10,952 nucleotides of DNA. Source: an uncultured Elioraea sp. (lineage in GTDB: Bacteria; Pseudomonadota; Alphaproteobacteria; Acetobacterales; Acetobacteraceae). Below, in pieces: positions 1-5,928 of the stretch. The stretch covers positions 1 to 10,952 of the forward strand of contig CALKJX010000067.1 of assembly GCA_937995555.1 (NCBI GenBank). The letters are read 5' to 3'. Position 1 is the first letter of the stretch. Each line of letters opens with the position of its first letter. The notes beneath the pieces were generated by a model. It worked only from the letters and a program-made list of their open reading frames with translations. It was not told where the DNA came from and ran no database searches. Both the position numbers and the translations under genes were made by a program.

Positions 1-487
1 GATGCTTGCCTCCGTCACCGGCGCGGGCGCGCTGATCGCCGGCACCCTGCTCGCCGCGCGCGGCGGCACGCGCGGCCTGACCCTGATCGGCATCGGCGCG
101 GGGTTCGTCATGGCAATCGGCGGGTTGCTGTTCGTCGCCACCGCCATCTTCGAGATCGGCCTGCTCGGCGCGGCCATTGCGGCCGCGGCGCAGATCGTGC
201 ACGGGGTGGCGATCCAGACCCTGGTGCAGGGCACGGCCGACCGGGCCATGCGCGGGCGGGTGCTCTCGCTCTGGGGGCTGATCATCCGCGCCTGCCCGGC
301 CGTGGGCGCGCTGGGCCTGGGCGCACTCGCCGAGGCGATCGGACTGCGGCTCGCGGTCGCGTGCGCCTCGGCGTTCTGCCTGCCGGTGTGGTGGTGGGGC
401 ATGCGGCGGCAGCGCCGCGTTGCCGTTGTCATGGAGCGGGGGATCGGCCCGAAGCCGCCTCCGTCCGCGGAGAAGGGAGGGATCTGA
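1..487 (+). CDS. MFS transporter, C-terminal part (5' end outside window)
   Basis: Only the last ~161 residues are present; the reading frame is open to the left edge, so the true start lies outside. What remains is very hydrophobic, with about four to five membrane-spanning stretches of Ala/Gly/Leu/Ile, matching the second half of a 12-helix major facilitator. The segment QTLVQGTADRAMRGRVLSLW, with its RGRV loop motif, is typical of the MFS_3/EntS-like group of small-molecule exporters. The chain ends in a basic, Pro-rich cytoplasmic tail after VWWWGMRRQRR. The TGA stop overlaps by one base the ATG of the following oxidoreductase gene, so the two are probably cotranscribed. The substrate cannot be told from this fragment. 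The family call is fairly secure; EntS-like export is only a resemblance. Confidence 0.85.
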   Translation, partial: MLASVTGAGALIAGTLLAARGGTRGLTLIGIGAGFVMAIGGLLFVATAIFEIGLLGAAIAAAAQIVHGVAIQTLVQGTADRAMRGRVLSLWGLIIRACPAVGALGLGALAEAIGLRLAVACASAFCLPVWWWGMRRQRRVAVVMERGIGPKPPPSAEKGGI

Positions 488-1461
488 TGATCGACGCCGC
501 GATCGTGGGCATGGGCCGCTGGGGCCGGGTGCTGGTGGAGAGCGTGCAGGGCAGGTCGGAGGCGATCCGCTTCGTCGCCGGCTGCACCCGCAGCCCCGAC
601 AAGGCCGCCGACTGGGCCAAGGCCCAGGGCATCCGGATCCTGGGCGGCTACGACGCTGTGCTTGCCGACCCGGCGGTGCAGGCCGTGGTGCTGGCGACCC
701 CGCACTCGCAGCACGCCGAGCAGGTGATCGCCGCCGCCGCTGCCGGCAAGCAGATCTTCGTCGAGAAGCCGTTCGCGCTCACCAAGGCCTCCGCCGAGCA
801 GGCGGTCGCCGCCGTGCGCGAGGCCGGGGTGGTGATGGCGCTCGGCCACAACCGCCGCTTCCAGCCGGCGGTGGCGCGGCTGAAGCAGATGATCGCCGAG
901 GGCGCGCTCGGCACGGTCTGCCACATCGAGGGCAACATCTCCGGCCCCGGCGCGCTCGCCTACAAGCCGGGGATGTGGCGCGCCGATCCGTCCGAGAGCC
1001 CGGCCGGCGGGCTCGCCGGCATGGGCATCCACATGCTCGACATGTTCCAGAACCTGTGCGGACCGATGGCCGAGGTCTCGGTCGTGAGCCACGCCCGCGT
1101 GGCGACCAACGGCCTCGACGACACCACCGCCGCGCTGGTGCGGTTCACGAGCGGCGTGACCGGATCGCTGACCACGTTGGCCGCCGTGCCGCGGCTCTGG
1201 CGCGTCCAAGTGTTCGGCTCCGACGCCTGGGTCGAGATGTGGGGCACCGACAAGCTGGTGGTCGGCCGCGAGGGCCAGAAGCACGAGCACATCACGTTCG
1301 AGCCGGCCAATGTCGAGCGCGCCGAACTCGAGGCCTTCGCCGCCGCCTGCGCGGGCGGGCCGGCCTATCCGCTGACGCTGGAAGAGGCGGTGCACTCGGC
1401 GGCGATGTTCGAGGCGGTGGCGAAGGGCGCACGCGCGCGCGGCTGGATCGCCGTGCCGTGA
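487..1461 (+). CDS. Gfo/Idh/MocA-family NAD(P)-dependent oxidoreductase
   Basis: 324 residues, a normal length for the family. The N-terminal Rossmann fold begins with AIVGMGRWGR (dinucleotide-binding GxGxxG at residues 8-13). The family hallmark EKPF is at 93-96, with Lys94 the expected catalytic/cofactor-contacting lysine, followed by GHNRRFQP at 120-127 and the C-terminal α/β domain. GGLAGMGIHMLDM (174-186) carries the His182/Asp185 pair in the usual catalytic region. Such enzymes oxidise or reduce sugars, inositols, dihydrodiols or related hydroxy compounds in the cytoplasm; the substrate is not readable here. The start at 487 is chosen because GGGAGG sits at 475-480, five to six bases upstream, and because translation from the farther upstream ATG would run through the MFS gene in another frame. 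The one-base overlap with the MFS gene suggests translational coupling, perhaps transport and oxidation of one compound. Confidence 0.92.
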   Translation: MIDAAIVGMGRWGRVLVESVQGRSEAIRFVAGCTRSPDKAADWAKAQGIRILGGYDAVLADPAVQAVVLATPHSQHAEQVIAAAAAGKQIFVEKPFALTKASAEQAVAAVREAGVVMALGHNRRFQPAVARLKQMIAEGALGTVCHIEGNISGPGALAYKPGMWRADPSESPAGGLAGMGIHMLDMFQNLCGPMAEVSVVSHARVATNGLDDTTAALVRFTSGVTGSLTTLAAVPRLWRVQVFGSDAWVEMWGTDKLVVGREGQKHEHITFEPANVERAELEAFAAACAGGPAYPLTLEEAVHSAAMFEAVAKGARARGWIAVP

Positions 1462-1486
1462 CGTGCCGGGGGCGGCCGCATCGGGC

Positions 1487-1492
1487 TAGACT
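1487..1492 (+). promoter_or_regulatory. -10-like element TAGACT, possible leaderless promoter
   Basis: TAGACT lies seven bases before the ATG at 1500, which would put transcription start at or next to the A of the start codon. No Shine-Dalgarno sequence precedes that ATG, which fits a leaderless transcript. No good -35 is visible at the right distance (TGCCGG at 1464), so this is a weak call. CTAGACTC resembles the -10-like blocks at 1817-1824 and, on the other strand, 3816-3827. Confidence 0.3.
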
Positions 1493-1499
1493 CGACCGC

Positions 1500-1787
1500 A
1501 TGAGCACCCGCCGCACCCTGCTTGGCCTGTTCGCCGCCGCCGCGGTTGCCGCCCCCGCACGGGCCTTCCGGGTCGAGCCGCTTGACGCGCAGTCCGCCAT
1601 GGACTGGTCGGCCAGTGCCGTCTGCGCCCGCTCGACGATCCATGACGAGCTGCGGGCCGAACTCGCCGCGCTGCTCGAGGGCCGCGAGCCCTCGCCCGAG
1701 GTGGCGGCAGCAGTCGAGCGGCTGTCGGTCTGCCCGTTCTGCCGCTGCGTCGTCACCGCTGCCGCGCCCACGCTGCCGCGCTTCTGA
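1500..1787 (+). CDS. Small exported protein with a CPFCRC cysteine cluster, function unknown
   Basis: 95 residues that I do not recognise as a named family. The N-terminus STRRTLLGLFAAAAVAAPARA is a clear export signal: twin arginines at 4-5, a hydrophobic Ala-rich core, and an ARA cleavage site before Phe23. The twin arginines allow Tat export but lack the full consensus. The mature part of ~73 residues has a charged helical stretch (RAELAALLEGREPSPE) and Cys at 42, 78, 81 and 83, the last three in CPFCRC. A CxxC exported by Tat would suit metal binding or a redox disulfide; this is inference. No ribosome binding site precedes the ATG. It lies 38 bases after the oxidoreductase gene and 73 before the RidA gene. 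Coding is supported by the coherent signal peptide and by codon use like that of the neighbours. Confidence 0.7.
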   Translation: MSTRRTLLGLFAAAAVAAPARAFRVEPLDAQSAMDWSASAVCARSTIHDELRAELAALLEGREPSPEVAAAVERLSVCPFCRCVVTAAAPTLPRF

Positions 1788-1795
1788 CGCCCCGG

Positions 1796-1823
1796 TTGCC
1801 CGCCCGGAAGCGGGCTCTACACT
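1796..1823 (+). promoter_or_regulatory. Candidate sigma-70-type promoter for the RidA-family gene
   Basis: TTGCCC at 1796-1801, a 16-base spacer, and TACACT at 1818-1823 would start transcription near 1830, leaving a leader of about 30 bases with purine-rich ribosome binding signals (GAGGG 1846-1850, AAGAAGG 1851-1857). The spacer holds a 6-bp inverted repeat (GCCCGC 1798-1803 / GCGGGC 1810-1815) that could instead be a weak terminator hairpin of the preceding small gene or an operator. This is pattern matching only. Confidence 0.4.
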
Positions 1824-1860
1824 CCGCGCCGTTCCATCAACCAGCGAGGGAAGAAGGCGC

Positions 1861-2211
1861 ATGAGCCGGATCGACCGCGTGAACTCGGGCAAGATCTACT
1901 CGGATGCCGTCGAATACCACGGCTTCGTGTTCCTGCGCGGCGTGACCGCCAAGGACACGTCGAAGGACATCAAGGGCCAGACCAAGGACGTGCTCGACCA
2001 GATCGATGCCCTGCTCGAGGAGCGCGGCACCGACAAGACCCGGCTGCTGTCGGCCCAGATCTGGCTCTCCGACATCACGCTGCGCGACGCGATGAACGAG
2101 GTCTGGACCCCCTGGCTGCCGCCGGGCGCCGCACCGGCACGGGCCTGCGTCGAGTCCAAGCTGGCCGCGCCGGACATGCTGGTCGAGATCATGGTGGTCG
2201 CCTGCAAGTAG
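1861..2211 (+). CDS. RidA family protein (YjgF/YER057c/UK114), YoaB-like
   Basis: 116 residues, the usual single-domain length. RidA proteins form trimers that hydrolyse reactive enamine/imine intermediates (such as 2-aminoacrylate made by PLP enzymes) to keto acids plus ammonia. The order of blocks matches the family: N-terminal strand VNSGKIYSDAVEYHGFVFLRG, helix DVLDQIDALLEERGTDKTRL, AQIWLSDITLRDAMNEVW, then APARACVESKLA and a final VEIMVVA strand. Arg94 in APARAC corresponds to the substrate-binding arginine of active Rid proteins, and Glu109 to the conserved glutamate of the last strand. The spacing and VW..W segment look more like E. coli YoaB than RidA itself. The ATG follows an AAGAAGG/GAGGG region. 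The gene seems to stand alone between its own candidate promoter and a strong hairpin terminator. Family is secure; the exact substrate is unknown. Confidence 0.93.
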   Translation: MSRIDRVNSGKIYSDAVEYHGFVFLRGVTAKDTSKDIKGQTKDVLDQIDALLEERGTDKTRLLSAQIWLSDITLRDAMNEVWTPWLPPGAAPARACVESKLAAPDMLVEIMVVACK

Positions 2212-2234
2212 CCGCCCCTCCGCGGCACCACGCA

Positions 2235-2264
2235 GCCCCCGCCGGCCACCGGCGGGGGCCTTTC
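2235..2264 (+). terminator. Intrinsic terminator after the RidA gene
   Basis: A perfect 11-bp GC-rich stem (2235-2245 pairing with 2249-2259) with a CCA loop is followed by CTTTCGTT. It starts 24 bases after the RidA stop codon. The U-tract is short, but the stem is very stable, and this is the expected place for the end of the + strand transcript. Confidence 0.75.
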
Positions 2265-2461
2265 GTTGCGAGTCGCCGAATGGGCGAAACACAACGAAAT
2301 GCGGCGTTATGGGAAATCAATCTTATTCCAGTCGTGTGTCCACAGCCGGAACACAGGAAACAATGGGGCAATACAGTGGCAGGTGCCGCAGACGGTTGCC
2401 TGATCCGCCCCTGCACGGCCTTCTCTCCGCCGCTTCGCCATAACCCGGGAGAGGATCAGCC
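2265..2461 (+). promoter_or_regulatory. AT-richer leader upstream of the CHAP gene
   Basis: About 200 bases without a credible gene. Bases 2281-2380 are visibly richer in A/T than anything nearby, as expected for a promoter region. An imperfect inverted repeat lies at 2335-2341 / 2348-2355 (TGTGTCC / GGAACACA, one bulge) and could be an operator or a leader hairpin. TACAGT at 2372-2377 is a possible -10, but I find no matching -35. A clear ribosome binding site GGGAGAGGA (2447-2455) closes the region. Confidence 0.35.
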
Positions 2462-3256
2462 ATGCGCGTGGATCGTTGCGGCCTCCGAGGCGTTCTTGTG
2501 CTCGCCTCCCTGCTCATCGCAACGGTCCCGATCTCGAAGGCGGATGCGCAGGCCAAGCGCCAGCAGGTGGCCCGCGCGGCGCCCAGCATCGGGTTGCAAT
2601 GCGTCCCCTTCGCCCGCCACCTCTCCGGCATCGACATCGTCGGTGACGCCCGCACCTGGTGGCGCCAGGCGGAGGGCCGCTACGAGCGCGGCGGCCGCCC
2701 CGAGGTCGGCGCGGTGCTCAACTTCAAGCCGTCCGGTGCCATGCGGCTCGGCCATGTCTCGGTGGTGAGCCAGATCGTGTCGGCGCGCGAGATCCTGGTC
2801 GATCACGCCAACTGGCCCGGTCCCGGCGTGCCGCGCGGGCGGGTGGCGCGCAACGTTTCGGTGATCGACGTCTCGCCCGGCAACGACTGGACCTCGGTGC
2901 GCGTCGAGATTCACGGCCGCGGTTCGGGGTATGGCCGGATCTACCCGACCTGGGGGTTCATCTATCCGCGCGCGGTGTCGCAGACCGTGCTTGCCTCGAC
3001 ACCCTCGTCCGCTCTCTCCCCGGTGGTTGCGCGCGTCAATGCCCGCGCCGCCGCCGCCGCCGCCCGGCCGCCCGCCTATGTCGGCCAGCCCGGCGCGGGG
3101 CTCGAGGCGAACGGGCTGATCGAGCTCGCCGAGGCCACCAGCACACCGGCGCCGGCCGCCCGTGCCGCCGCGCCGGTGGTCGAGCGCCAGGTCATGACGC
3201 GCGACTTCGGCGACGAGACCCTCATGTGGGGTGCGCCGCACCGCTCGCTGCGCTGA
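2462..3256 (+). CDS. Secreted CHAP-domain amidase/peptidase
   Basis: 264 residues. A signal peptide (about 1-29) has a hydrophobic core VLVLASLLIATVPI and ends ADA before Gln30. The CHAP domain spans roughly 43-170: the nucleophile Cys47 in LQCVPFAR, His98 in LGHVSVVS, and the Asp/Asn of VDHANWPG (Asn117 likely the third catalytic residue), plus the WGFIYPR end block. CHAP enzymes cleave peptidoglycan stem or cross-bridge amides, so this probably acts in the periplasm on the cell wall. After ~172 comes an Ala/Pro-rich, low-complexity tail of ~90 residues with no recognised domain, perhaps a disordered spacer. The start is fixed by GGGAGAGGA six bases upstream. It converges with the NTF2-like gene, 52 bases away; a weak 5-bp hairpin (3273-3277 / 3285-3289) lies in between. 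The role could be autolysin or cell-separation factor; no lysis genes lie nearby. Confidence 0.9.
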   Translation: MRVDRCGLRGVLVLASLLIATVPISKADAQAKRQQVARAAPSIGLQCVPFARHLSGIDIVGDARTWWRQAEGRYERGGRPEVGAVLNFKPSGAMRLGHVSVVSQIVSAREILVDHANWPGPGVPRGRVARNVSVIDVSPGNDWTSVRVEIHGRGSGYGRIYPTWGFIYPRAVSQTVLASTPSSALSPVVARVNARAAAAAARPPAYVGQPGAGLEANGLIELAEATSTPAPAARAAAPVVERQVMTRDFGDETLMWGAPHRSLR

Positions 3257-3308
3257 GCCCCGTCCACAGGGCCGGACGCGGCCGGTCCGTCGCGCCAGCC
3301 GCTTCCGC

Positions 3309-3749
3309 TCAGTGGATCCGGCGGGAGCGGGTCGCGACCGGGGCGCGCTGCGTCGGCTCCTCGCCGACCGGCCCGGCCTGGTGCAGCACCATGCGCCACA
3401 CCCCGTCCTCGAGCCGGAACGCGTTGGTACAGGCGAGCAGCGCGCCGCCCACCCGCTCGTGGCAGATCACGAACGCCACCTCGCCGTGCAGCATCACCTC
3501 GGGATCCTCGCACGAGATCTCGGGTGCCTCCGGGTTGGACAGGATCGCGTTCCAGGCGGCGACGATCTCCTCGCGCGAGGTCATCGGGTTCCAGCCCGGA
3601 TGGATGCAGGCGACCGGCGCCTCCTGCGACCACAGCGCTTCCATCGCCTCCGCGTCGCGCGCGTTGAACGCCTCGTAGAACGCCTGGTTGGCGCCCAGCA
3701 CGGCATCCTCGAGCAGCGCCGGCGGCGGCACCCCGGGCGGCAGCGTCAT
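3309..3749 (-). CDS. Nuclear transport factor 2 / SnoaL-like domain protein
   Basis: 146 residues from the ATG at 3749. The pattern is that of the NTF2-like/SnoaL_3 fold: N-terminal helix LGANQAFYEAFNARDAEAME, then ALWSQEAPVACIHPGW, the helix SREEIVAAWNAIL, then β-strands EVMLHGEVAFVICHERV and ALLACTNAFRLEDGVWRM, ending VLHQAGP. This cone-shaped fold binds small molecules; members are ketosteroid isomerase-like enzymes, polyketide cyclases or non-enzymatic stress proteins, so no reaction is assigned. His50 and Trp53 in the CIHPGW block line the usual pocket region. An in-frame start 55 residues upstream (3914) is rejected because the extension is Arg/Ala-rich and overlaps the ttuC end. No strong ribosome binding site precedes the ATG. 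The gene lies 134 bases after the ttuC-like gene and may have its own promoter. Confidence 0.85.
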   Translation of the reverse strand: MTLPPGVPPPALLEDAVLGANQAFYEAFNARDAEAMEALWSQEAPVACIHPGWNPMTSREEIVAAWNAILSNPEAPEISCEDPEVMLHGEVAFVICHERVGGALLACTNAFRLEDGVWRMVLHQAGPVGEEPTQRAPVATRSRRIH

Positions 3750-3820
3750 GGCTGTGCTGATCCGCGCGTGGCGAGGGCAAGCTGCCGCATCCGTCGTCTC
3801 CCGCTGACGCTCCACCGCGG

Positions 3821-3826
3821 AGAGTA
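3821..3826 (-). promoter_or_regulatory. -10-like element TACTCT upstream of the NTF2-like gene
   Basis: On the - strand, CTACTCTCCGCG (3827 to 3816) matches the block CTACACTCCGCG before the RidA gene at 11 of 12 positions. It would give a leader of about 65 bases. No convincing -35 is seen. Weak evidence that the NTF2-like gene is transcribed independently of ttuC. Confidence 0.3.
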
Positions 3827-3883
3827 GCAAAGCGGCGCCGCCGGACCAGAGCGGGTTGACCGGGACCGCGGCCGTCCGCGCGG

Positions 3884-4957
3884 CTACACGTTTTCGCCAC
3901 GCAACGCCTCGCACACCGCGTCCGTCACCTCGCGCGTGGTGGCCTTGCCACCGAGATCGGGGGTCAGGATGCCGGCCTCCGTCACCCGCTCCACCGCGCG
4001 CATCAGCCGCGCCGCCGCCGCGCCCTCGCCCAGATGCTCCAGCATCTGCGCGCCGGTCCAGAACGTCGCGATCGGATTCGCGATGCCCTTGCCGGTGATG
4101 TCGAACGCCGAACCATGGATCGGCTCGAACATCGACGGGAAGCGCCGCTCAGGATCGATGTTCGCGGTCGGCGCCACACCGAGACTGCCGGCGAGCGCCG
4201 CCGCCAGATCCGACAGGATATCCGCGTGCAGATTGGTCGCGACGATCGTGTCGAGACTTGCCGGCTTGAGCACCATCCGCGTCGTCATCGCATCGACCAG
4301 CATCTTGTCCCAGGTGACATCCGGGAACTCCGCCGCCACCTCGGCCGCGATCTCGTCCCACATCACCATGCCGTGCCGCTGCGCGTTCGACTTCGTCACC
4401 ACGGTCAGCAGCTTGCGCGGCCGCGACTGCGCCAGCCGGAATGCGTAGCGCATGATCCGCGTGACACCGGCACGCGTGAAGATCGCCACCTCCGTCGCGA
4501 CCTCCTCCGGGAAGCCGCGATGCGCCCGCCCGCCATGGCCCGCATATTCGCCCTCCGAGTTCTCGCGCACGATCACCCAGTCGAGATCGCCCGGAGCGCA
4601 GTTCCGCAGCGGTGCCGTCAGCCCCTTCAGGATGCGCGTCGGGCGCACATTCGCGTACTGGTCGAAGCCCTGGCAGATCGGCAGCCGCAAGCCCCAGAGC
4701 GTCACATGGTCGGGCACGTCCGGCGCACCGACCGCGCCGAAATAGATCGCGTCGAACGCGCGCAGGCGATCGAGCCCGTCAGCCGGCATCAGGACGCCGT
4801 GGCGCTTGTAGTAGTCCGACCCCCAGGGGAACTGCTCAACCTTCAGCCGGAACCCGCCGTCACGCTGCTCCAGCGCCCGCAACACCTGCAGACCGGCGGC
4901 GATCACCTCCGGGCCGATGCCGTCGGCCGGGATCGCCGCGATCGCGTACTCGCGCAT
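3884..4957 (-). CDS. ttuC: Tartrate dehydrogenase / D-malate dehydrogenase (decarboxylating)
   Basis: 357 residues, about the usual length of TtuC/DmlA. It belongs to the NAD-linked β-hydroxyacid oxidative decarboxylases (isocitrate and 3-isopropylmalate dehydrogenase family). Visible marks: N-terminal AIPADGIGPEVI; WGSDYY (45-50); substrate-binding VRPTR (104-108); RENSEGEYAG (131-140) with the catalytic Tyr138; Lys189 in VTKSNAQRHG; metal-binding Asp222, Asp246 and Asp250 in the signature NLHADILSDLAAALAGSLG (242-260); and NAD-contacting HGSAFDITGKGIANP (281-295). TtuC enzymes oxidise tartrate to oxaloglycolate and convert D-malate to pyruvate plus CO2, needing Mn/Mg and K. Start codon: AGAGGA lies six bases upstream. 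The leader contains a large stem-loop (4979-5040). Probable role is growth on tartrate or D-malate; tartrate versus D-malate preference cannot be settled from sequence. Confidence 0.92.
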   Translation of the reverse strand: MREYAIAAIPADGIGPEVIAAGLQVLRALEQRDGGFRLKVEQFPWGSDYYKRHGVLMPADGLDRLRAFDAIYFGAVGAPDVPDHVTLWGLRLPICQGFDQYANVRPTRILKGLTAPLRNCAPGDLDWVIVRENSEGEYAGHGGRAHRGFPEEVATEVAIFTRAGVTRIMRYAFRLAQSRPRKLLTVVTKSNAQRHGMVMWDEIAAEVAAEFPDVTWDKMLVDAMTTRMVLKPASLDTIVATNLHADILSDLAAALAGSLGVAPTANIDPERRFPSMFEPIHGSAFDITGKGIANPIATFWTGAQMLEHLGEGAAAARLMRAVERVTEAGILTPDLGGKATTREVTDAVCEALRGENV

Positions 4958-4969
4958 GTCAGTTCCTCT

Positions 4970-5040
4970 AACAAAACAGTGGGGGACGACGCTGCCGGGT
5001 CCAATCGCGGCAAGCGGCGATGGGTGCCCGGTCCCCCCAC
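4970..5040 (-). promoter_or_regulatory. Nested stem-loop with U-tract in the ttuC leader: attenuator or terminator candidate
   Basis: Read on the - strand, three stems nest within 62 bases: GTGGGGGGAC (5040-5031) with GTCCCCCAC (4987-4979), one bulged G; CCGGG (5031-5027) with CCCGG (4999-4995), sharing one base with the outer stem; and ATCGC (5021-5017) with GCGAT (5008-5004). The outer stem is followed by CTGTTTTGTT and at once by the AGAGGA ribosome binding site of ttuC. It starts 11 bases after the stop codon of the preceding enzyme gene. It resembles an intrinsic terminator, yet leaves no room for a promoter before ttuC. Confidence 0.6.
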
Positions 5041-5050
5041 ACCCCCTGCA

Positions 5051-5926
5051 CTACTCCGCCCAGCGCGCGTCGAACGCCCACACCTCCGGGAAGCCCATCA
5101 GCTCGCTGAACGCGCGGAAGTCGTGCAGCGGCACCGGCAGGTCGAGCGTCGTCTCCCGCTCCGCCAGCGCCGTGTAGCCGCGCCGCAACGCTTCGCCGGC
5201 GGCGAGGAAACCCGCCGCAGGGTGCAGCGCGATCGTCACGCCCAACGCGCGCAGGCGATCGGGCGGCAGGATGGGCGTCTTGCCGCCCTCCACCAGGTTC
5301 AGCAACACGGGCTTCGACGTCACCTTCAGCGTCGCCGCGATCTCGTCCTCGCTCTCCGGCGCCTCCAGGAAGATCACGTCCGCGCCCGCGCGGTCGAACG
5401 CCTCCGCCCGCCGCAACGCCTCGTCGAGCCCAAGCGGCGCCCGCGCATCGGTGCGCGCGACGATCAGGAAATCGGCGGAGCTGCGGCTGTCCACCGCCAC
5501 CTCGATCCGCCGCACCGCCTCCTTCAACGGCACCACGCGCTTGCCCGGCGTGTGCCCGCACTTCTTCGGAAACTCCTGATCCTCGATCTGGATCGCCGCC
5601 ACACCGGCCGCCTCGTAGCCGCGCACCGTGTGGCGCATGTTCAGAAGCCCGCCATAGCCCGTGTCGCCGTCGGCGATCAGCGGCACCGAAATCCCCTGCG
5701 CGAACCGTCCCGCGCGCTCGACCATCTCCGTGTAGCTGGCCAATCCCGCATCCGGCAGGCCGAGCAGCGACGCCACCGTGCCGTAGCCCGTCATGTACAG
5801 CACCGGAAACCCGGCGCGGTCCGCGAGCTTGGCCGAGATCATGTCGTAGATGCCCGGCACCACGGTGAACTGACGCGCGCGCAGACGCGCAGCCAGCGCC
5901 GACCTACGCGCAGCGAAATCGGTCAT
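5051..5926 (-). CDS. Isocitrate lyase/PEP mutase-family enzyme, lyase type (KKCGH)
   Basis: 291 residues, a (β/α)8 barrel of the ICL/PEPM superfamily. Seen: PGIYDMISAKLADRAGF; YMTGYGTVASLLGLPDAG; ADGDTGYG with metal ligands Asp86 and Asp88; QIEDQ with Glu115; the mobile-loop signature KKCGH (121-125) carrying the catalytic Cys; VARTDAR; and FLEAPES. KKCGH is kept by C-C lyases (isocitrate, 2-methylisocitrate, 2,3-dimethylmalate lyases), which split a 2-hydroxy diacid or triacid to pyruvate, succinate or glyoxylate-type products. PEP mutases and the known Pseudomonas oxaloacetate decarboxylase lack it. The precise substrate is open. Start: GGGAGG (5938-5933) directly abuts an ATG at 5932 but lies six bases before the ATG at 5926, so the latter is chosen. 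The gene follows the J-protein by two bases and precedes ttuC by 93. Confidence 0.9.
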   Translation of the reverse strand: MTDFAARRSALAARLRARQFTVVPGIYDMISAKLADRAGFPVLYMTGYGTVASLLGLPDAGLASYTEMVERAGRFAQGISVPLIADGDTGYGGLLNMRHTVRGYEAAGVAAIQIEDQEFPKKCGHTPGKRVVPLKEAVRRIEVAVDSRSSADFLIVARTDARAPLGLDEALRRAEAFDRAGADVIFLEAPESEDEIAATLKVTSKPVLLNLVEGGKTPILPPDRLRALGVTIALHPAAGFLAAGEALRRGYTALAERETTLDLPVPLHDFRAFSELMGFPEVWAFDARWAE

Positions 5927-5928
5927 CC

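Noticed and set aside
420..1499. Out-of-frame extension of the small cysteine protein back through the oxidoreductase gene
   Set aside because: The translation is Arg/Gly-rich nonsense, while the signal peptide begins exactly at the ATG at 1500.
3831..3883. Terminator after ttuC on the - strand
   Set aside because: The palindrome GCGGCGCCGC before a short T run has no room for a loop, leaving only about three pairs.
3750..3914. 55-residue N-terminal extension of the NTF2-like protein
   Set aside because: It would overlap the 3' end of ttuC, is Arg/Ala-rich, and is not part of the NTF2-like fold.
5022..5046. G-quadruplex on the - strand from G5, G6 and G3 runs
   Set aside because: Four separate runs of at least three G with short loops are not clearly present, and the stem-loop pairing explains the G-runs better.
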